A stretch of DNA of 64,000 nucleotides. It comes from Mercenaria mercenaria (Eukaryota > Mollusca > Bivalvia > Venerida > Veneridae). Under the pieces are notes generated by a model. The model made no database searches, was not told where the DNA came from, and saw nothing but the letters and a program-made list of their open reading frames with translations. The position numbers and the translations under genes were made by a program. The stretch is from positions 70,571,001-70,635,000 of the forward strand of contig NC_069377.1 in assembly GCF_021730395.1 (NCBI RefSeq). Direction: 5' to 3'. Shown here one piece after another: positions 59,020-64,000 of this stretch (within the stretch, counting starts at the first letter, position 1; the number at the start of each line of letters is the position of its first letter).

Positions 59020-59540
59020 TTTGAAGGGGTTCCAATGAAACTTCATAAAGGTGATCACCATGAAGTATAGTTGTTATTGACATATTTTCTGGGGCGGGGT
59101 GGACAGATATAAGCAACACATATATCCCCCGAACCCAAAGCCAAAAACGTTTTTCTTCGCTTGAAACGGCAAGCACATGTTCATCATGAAGTGCAAACAA
59201 ATGTAGATGACATTTTGTTCTGCGAAAGACAAAGGTTGGATCGGAGGCGCCCAGGCGCCAATCAGCACTCAAGGTTTTAGTGAGAAGTACTCACGCATTT
59301 TGAAACAGATTTCGATGAAACTTCATACTTATGATCACCATGCAGGGAAGATGCACATGCCATTTTATTTTAATAATAATAATAATAATAATAATAATTT
59401 TATTTCTGGGACAAACATGTGGGAAACCAAGGCCCATCAGCCCTCAAATTTGTGGAATGAATTACTTCCGCAAATTTGCATGGGTTCCATCAAAACTTCA
59501 CACATATAATCAACATGAAGTACAAATATGGGATTTTTTT
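59020..59540. repeat. Diverged tandem repeat, ~150-170-bp period
   Basis: Blocks of the type ATGAAACTTCATAN6GATCACCATGAAGT recur at ~59035, ~59170 (weak), ~59317 and ~59488, each followed by a (G)GG-rich GGACAGA segment. Same family as 11695-11995. It includes an AAT microsatellite at 59370-59398. Confidence 0.6.
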
Positions 59541-60590
59541 TTTTTGAAATGGGCAGACTACTTCCCGCATCCCACATCCCCCACCCATAAAAATTCTTTC
59601 TTTAATATCAAACGTCATCAAACAGTCACTTGGGCTACCCCGACTCGATCCCTGATTTTTGTTACTCGCACCCTCCCCTTCCCCCCTGTCATTATATTGA
59701 TAGATCTACATATTCATTTGATATTGTATGTAATTCATTCGTTATGTTTATTTATTATCTGATATCAGAATCAATGTAGACTTGTTTATTGTGGTGTTTC
59801 GTATAGATATTTATTTAAGAAAACACCAAGTGTGTCGTTATATTGAATATTGATAATGATTATGCCGTTTGATACTTAACAGTATGTCTTGTTATTATCA
59901 TTGAAAACAATATTGGTTAATAACGTGATCAATTTAATCCTAATTAAATATTTCATATGTCAGTTTTGTTTTATTTTGTTTATAAACAAAATAGAAATTT
60001 AAGTGAACACTTAATTTAAAATCTCTGAGAAAGCGGTACTCGGGGGATATTAATCACGCTAATAAATAGTTAGAAAATTTGAGACTTAAACTGAATAGCC
60101 ATAACCTTGATGAAAAAATAAATATCACGAACAAATTACGCTGTTTTTGTTGATAATAAACACAATATCCACGCACGTATACATATATAGATGATAGTGA
60201 CATGAGTATCCGCAAACCAAACCGTTGGTAATTTATATTTTAGCGTATCTGAAAACATAATCAAAACTCGTTTTTTTTTATATTTATGAATATCATGAAA
60301 TGGCTTATGACAAAAGTATTTGAAAACATCCTCGATACCATCTGTTGTTGTATCAGCTGCCTATAAATTAGTTTATACTAAATCGTACTACTATATAGGT
60401 AATTATTTCTTGTCGTGGGCTAAGAGTGCCCTATATCACGTTCCATTACAGTCAAAAGGAAATTCTTCTCATGATTTATTTCTTTCTATAGGTAAAAACT
60501 ACTTACATGATTTTTAAAAAATAATTTGGAGGAGTTTCATGCTTTTCATGTTTTTTTCTACGTTTTTCAAATAATCCTGTATGGTCTGAT
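59541..60590. other. Intergenic, nothing recognised
   Basis: AT-rich; short frames only (for example 60320-60517), without domain or splice support. Confidence 0.4.
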
Positions 60591-60668
60591 AACATTTAAA
60601 AGAAGATCCGTTAGAAGCACAGAACACAGCTGAGCAAAACTCTAGCAGACTGGAACCAATCAGTTCTG

Positions 60669-60848
60669 TACAGACTGATCCTATCTATCCTGCTACCATT
60701 CTCGCTGTACAGACTGATCCCATCTATCCTGCTACCATTCTCGCTGTACAGACTGATCCCATCTATCCTGCAGACTGATCCCATCTATCCTGCTACCATT
60801 CTCGCTGTACAGACTGATCCCATCTATCGTGCTACCATTCTCGCTGCA
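60669..60848. repeat. 39-bp tandem array, ~4.6 units
   Basis: The unit is CTGTACAGACTGATCCCATC followed by TATCCTGCTACCATTCTCG. One unit lacks an internal block. It directly follows a short fragment (60598-60660) of the SINE module also found at 28410 and 39247. Confidence 0.9.
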
Positions 60849-61400
60849 CTTTATTCATTATCATTGTCTGATATTTTAATAGTTCGCGGAATTGTGTGAA
60901 GTAATAAAGGCATATTCTCAAACTGGCAATACATAACCTGCTATACATATTTATGTTAACATTCTGACTGACCCTAGTATTTCAGATGCAGATTTTGTGA
61001 TCGATGTAGCCGGAGCTGTCAGTGCTCAACCAAAATGTTTTTTTCAGGCTATTTGTTAAAGAATCTTCGATATTGACCTCATTCAGTTATTTAAATAGTC
61101 TTTCAAAGAGTATTAGACAATGTGTCCTGCGCAACACGCAGAACCCTGGCTCAAAAGTCAAGTTCACACTTTGAGGTCAACGGTCAATAGTGTTTTTCTC
61201 CTGTCTGGTGCATAACTGTCATGCCTAAAGCAACTCTTATATTACATAGCACAAATGTATCCCACAATCAGACGATATGTCAGGGGCAACACCCAGATTT
61301 CCAGCCCAAAGGTCAAGGCCACACTCAGAAGTAAAAGAAGTCAATAGATTTTTTCGCCGACCTTCCGTATGCCAACTGGATTGCTGTCTTACATGAAGAA
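60849..61400. repeat. Decayed ~158-bp-type repeat
   Basis: Positions ~61130-61340 carry GTCCTGCGCAACACGCAGAA, TTTGAGGTCAACGGTCAATA and AAGGTCAAGGCCACACTCAG segments related to the repeat at 7765-8140. No gene. Confidence 0.5.
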
Positions 61401-61408
61401 CTGGACGC

Positions 61409-61475
61409 CCCGAGTGAGGATTGAACCCACATCGGTTAGGGGCAAGTGATTCAAAACCACTCGGCCACGGAGGCT
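61409..61475 (-). mobile_element. tRNA-like SINE head
   Basis: On the minus strand: GCCTCCGTGGCCGAGTGGTT, then a B box GTGGGTTCAATCCTCACTCG. It looks like a Leu/Ser-type tRNA, but the acceptor arms do not pair and the same head occurs at 28750. I therefore call it SINE-derived rather than a working tRNA gene. Confidence 0.6.
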
Positions 61476-62077
61476 CATTTTACCTGTCCGGTCCGTAACA
61501 TGTAGGTGATAAAAAACTTGACGAAACATTTACCAAAATATTACATATCATTTACCACTTCCGTTCAAATGAAGATGTATGTGGGCATGCTTTTTTCAAA
61601 TGAAGTTTCCTGTTAATCGAAATGAACTGATGTTGAATTTTGTATGACGATAAGTACCCGTGTGGGGGGATCGTGAAAAGCTGCAATAAACTTTCTTGAT
61701 TCTTGCATTGTCTAGGATCACGTCGGTCAAACTGAGCAGGCAGGCTTTGTCCGGGATGTAGTTGGGTGGAGGGGACATTCAGAATCCTTCATTAAAACTG
61801 GGAAGTCGCCATCAGTCCAAAACTGTGTCGTCGTGGCTTATAACTCAACAAATCTGTGTTCGTTTCTTAAAACGAAGATTAGACTGTACAGTTGATTTTC
61901 AATATTGAGCATGTAAGTTGCCACGATAAAAAAGAGCATGATTTGAATTTCGTTCTTTTTTTTTTCATTTTGTCCATTTAAAGTGTTTCTGATTACAAAA
62001 GTAGATACTCTAAAACGGCGTTTTTATCAAAGAAGCGTGTCCGAATATTCGAGATATATCGTATCTTTTGCGAGCTG

Positions 62078-62744
62078 AGGAGGCAGTAAACAGTTTTCAG
62101 CTGTTAGTGTCGAATTGGCCAGGGTCAAATTTACAAATAAGAGGCAATTTACGGAATGAAGTGCATATTTGAAATTCTAAATAATAATAATTGCCAGAAT
62201 TGGCCAGGGTCAGCGGCTAGAATTGAATTTTACTTATTTAAAGAAAATCAGCTGAGTAGCCTTGATCTTGATAGTATGACGTAATGACTTGCAGGAGCGT
62301 ATACATGCTTCCTCTGAGCTAGCTAAAGGTGGGGTTGTCATTTTAGCAGGGGCCTCAGGAAAACTGGAATAGTGAAAAAACGGTACGGATGGCACATATA
62401 TTTGAGCTTATTTTCAGATTTTACAGTGTTACTGGAGTATGGAACAGTGTAGCAGTTGGGGCTATCATTTGCAGGGAATTTTTTGCAGCGATTTAAAAAT
62501 TGGCAAATTTAGCTTTTTTCGTCATCAGTTTCCGCGACCGGGAGAGCACTAAATTCAGGTCTTGTAAACAGAAAACTAGATATTAGAGATGTATTGCAGA
62601 TGGTTTGTAACGATAGACATACAATAATGTTAATGTTGCAATATCTTTATTTCAGGTGTGTGGTTACAGACTTTTGTGTGAGGTTTTGAAAGTTGGGTAG
62701 GCGACTCTAGGCCGAGAAGCTCAGAAAACTGTTTACTGCCTCCT
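62078..62744. mobile_element. 667-bp element with perfect 21-bp terminal inverted repeats
   Basis: The ends begin AGGAGGCAGTAAACAGTTTT and match exactly over 21 bp in inverted orientation. The interior holds two direct copies of GAATTGGCCAGGGTCA (62113 and 62200) and no coding capacity. Non-autonomous DNA transposon or MITE. Confidence 0.8.
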
Positions 62745-64000
62745 GACCTGTCGTTTTTTGCATACGTCAAAACAAAATACCCGGATGTAAACAATCAACA
62801 TAGGCGACCGCCTGCAGTAAATATCAGTAAGATAATTTGACCGTTATTTTTGGTTTACGACATGTTAATTATTTTCCCACATAATGGTCTCGATTTCTTA
62901 CGTCCCGACATTGACATATTCTACATCCTGAAAAAGATGTATGCGCATGCGCCGAGGTTAACTGTGCTTAAAAAAACACACACACACACACAAAAACAAC
63001 AACAAAACAATTGCTTAAGTGTCGTGGACGACGGTTAGTGGTTTCGTGGTATTTCCCGTCGAATTCTTTGAAAGTATGCCTATTTTAACAATTTTCACTG
63101 CATCATTTTTGAGAACAAAATTAGTTGGCCATGTCCAAGTAGAACATCTTTTTTTCAAATACGAAATTTAATTGATCTATTGAAAGTAGCTTTAATTTTA
63201 ATTAGATATCATTCAAAAAAAAAAAAAATACAATAAGAGCTATTTACGTACCAATCACCTATTTCAGCCATCAAGATAACAATCAACACGACGTTAAATC
63301 ATATTATGGTAATAATGAAATTATAGTTTCATTGCTAGTTATCCAGCCGTTTTCGTTGTCTTCAAAACCTGAATTTTCAGACATGACCTGTTTCACCAGC
63401 CGTTGTTATGGCAATAAACACTATCAGCATCTTGATTTAATTAAATGATATGCTATTGCTGAAGCACATAGCATAGAACGTACAATTTACACCCCCCAAA
63501 AAAAAAAACAACACCACCAAAAGGGTCAATCATTTAAACATCCGCATACAGTAAAATAATGTTATACATTACTGAACAGATTTATTGTGAAAAACAACAT
63601 AAAAACATCTTTTTAATGGAGAGTTGTATCTTTTTTAAAGTTGTCGCGACGTCCCGACCTGACACATACCGACCTGACAAAGAAAAACATGTTCAATGAT
63701 TTATGATAAATCTCGTTTTTCATTTAAAGATTTTTTTCATTTTGATTTTTGAAAGCTTGCTTTACTGAAAAATATATAAACTATATACCGATTGTTCTTC
63801 GTCTGTTAATTCTTCCATCTAACAGTAGCGTATTTCGTGGGCTGAGCGCGAAACTTTTGTATCTTGTTCTTTATTTATATACAGTTACAATAGTTTCGCG
63901 CTCAGCTCGCGATATAAAGAAATAATATTCTGCATTTTCTGCTTCATTTTCACTTTCACAAAACTCGCTATTTCGTAAGTGGTTGTTTTAAACATCGTAG
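62745..64000. other. Right edge, no gene recognised
   Basis: AT-rich. It contains a CA run at ~62972-62990. It also contains a 15-bp perfect inverted repeat, GCTGAGCGCGAAACT (63841-63855) facing 63892-63906, with a 36-base loop and GC-rich against its surroundings. Confidence 0.45.

Noticed and set aside
61409-61475. Functional Leu/Ser tRNA gene
   Set aside because: The acceptor stem fails to pair and the same head is part of a repeat at 28750.
1-64000. Retrovirus-like, LTR or Polinton-type elements
   Set aside because: I saw no paired long terminal repeats, no gag/pol/env-type frames and no capsid-type genes. The only reverse transcriptase is the LINE at 52.9-55.8 kb.

Overview
This window looks like nuclear DNA of a bivalve mollusc, probably a clam-like heterodont. 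It is AT-rich and intron-rich, with few genes and many short non-autonomous mobile elements. The bivalve call is inference. It rests on tRNA-headed SINEs, palindromic MITEs, a macin antimicrobial peptide, a BIR-domain gene (a family known to be expanded in bivalves) and a secreted Gly/Met-rich repeat protein. I see no bacterial operon, CRISPR array, rRNA or canonical tRNA gene, and no retrovirus-like, LTR or Polinton element.

Layout: (1) 870-3545, minus strand: a BIR-domain (IAP-like) gene that runs off the left edge. I joined three exons by splice sites and reading phase, and the BIR domain is split across the first intron. (2) 3.5-19.6 kb: intergenic DNA with small hairpin MITEs, a ~158-bp bivalve-type repeat, a B-X-A-B-Y-A duplication (12068-17476) and a 7 x 49-bp array. 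(3) 19643-23077, plus: a three-exon secreted Gly/Met-rich repeat protein, with a fold-back element in intron 1. (4) 30012-38717, plus: nine exons of an OGFr-domain gene; its 5' end is not found. Its introns hold two related SINEs and a large fold-back element. One exon carries a CATA microsatellite whose copy number breaks the frame in this sequence. (5) 40054-~43250, minus: a macin antimicrobial peptide gene with a predicted noncoding first exon and a TATA box. (6) 44127-48237: a 4.1-kb inverted-repeat DNA element with no recognisable transposase. (7) 48.47-48.93 kb: a CpG-rich spot that may be a divergent promoter. (8) 50145-51064: a further palindrome-rich fold-back element. (9) 52.4-55.75 kb: a possible small secreted gene on the minus strand, then a 5'-truncated, disabled CR1/L2-like LINE. 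(10) 55.8-64 kb: gene-poor, with SINE heads, a 39-bp tandem array and a 667-bp element with 21-bp terminal inverted repeats.

The genes are independent transcription units; two (BIR, macin) belong to cell-death/immunity families. The most unusual signal is structural. Three elements (20.1-20.8, 34.2-36.1 and 50.1-51.1 kb) share one architecture, arrays of short self-complementary units placed as inverted arms, but have unrelated unit sequences. This resembles Foldback/Galileo-type transposons.
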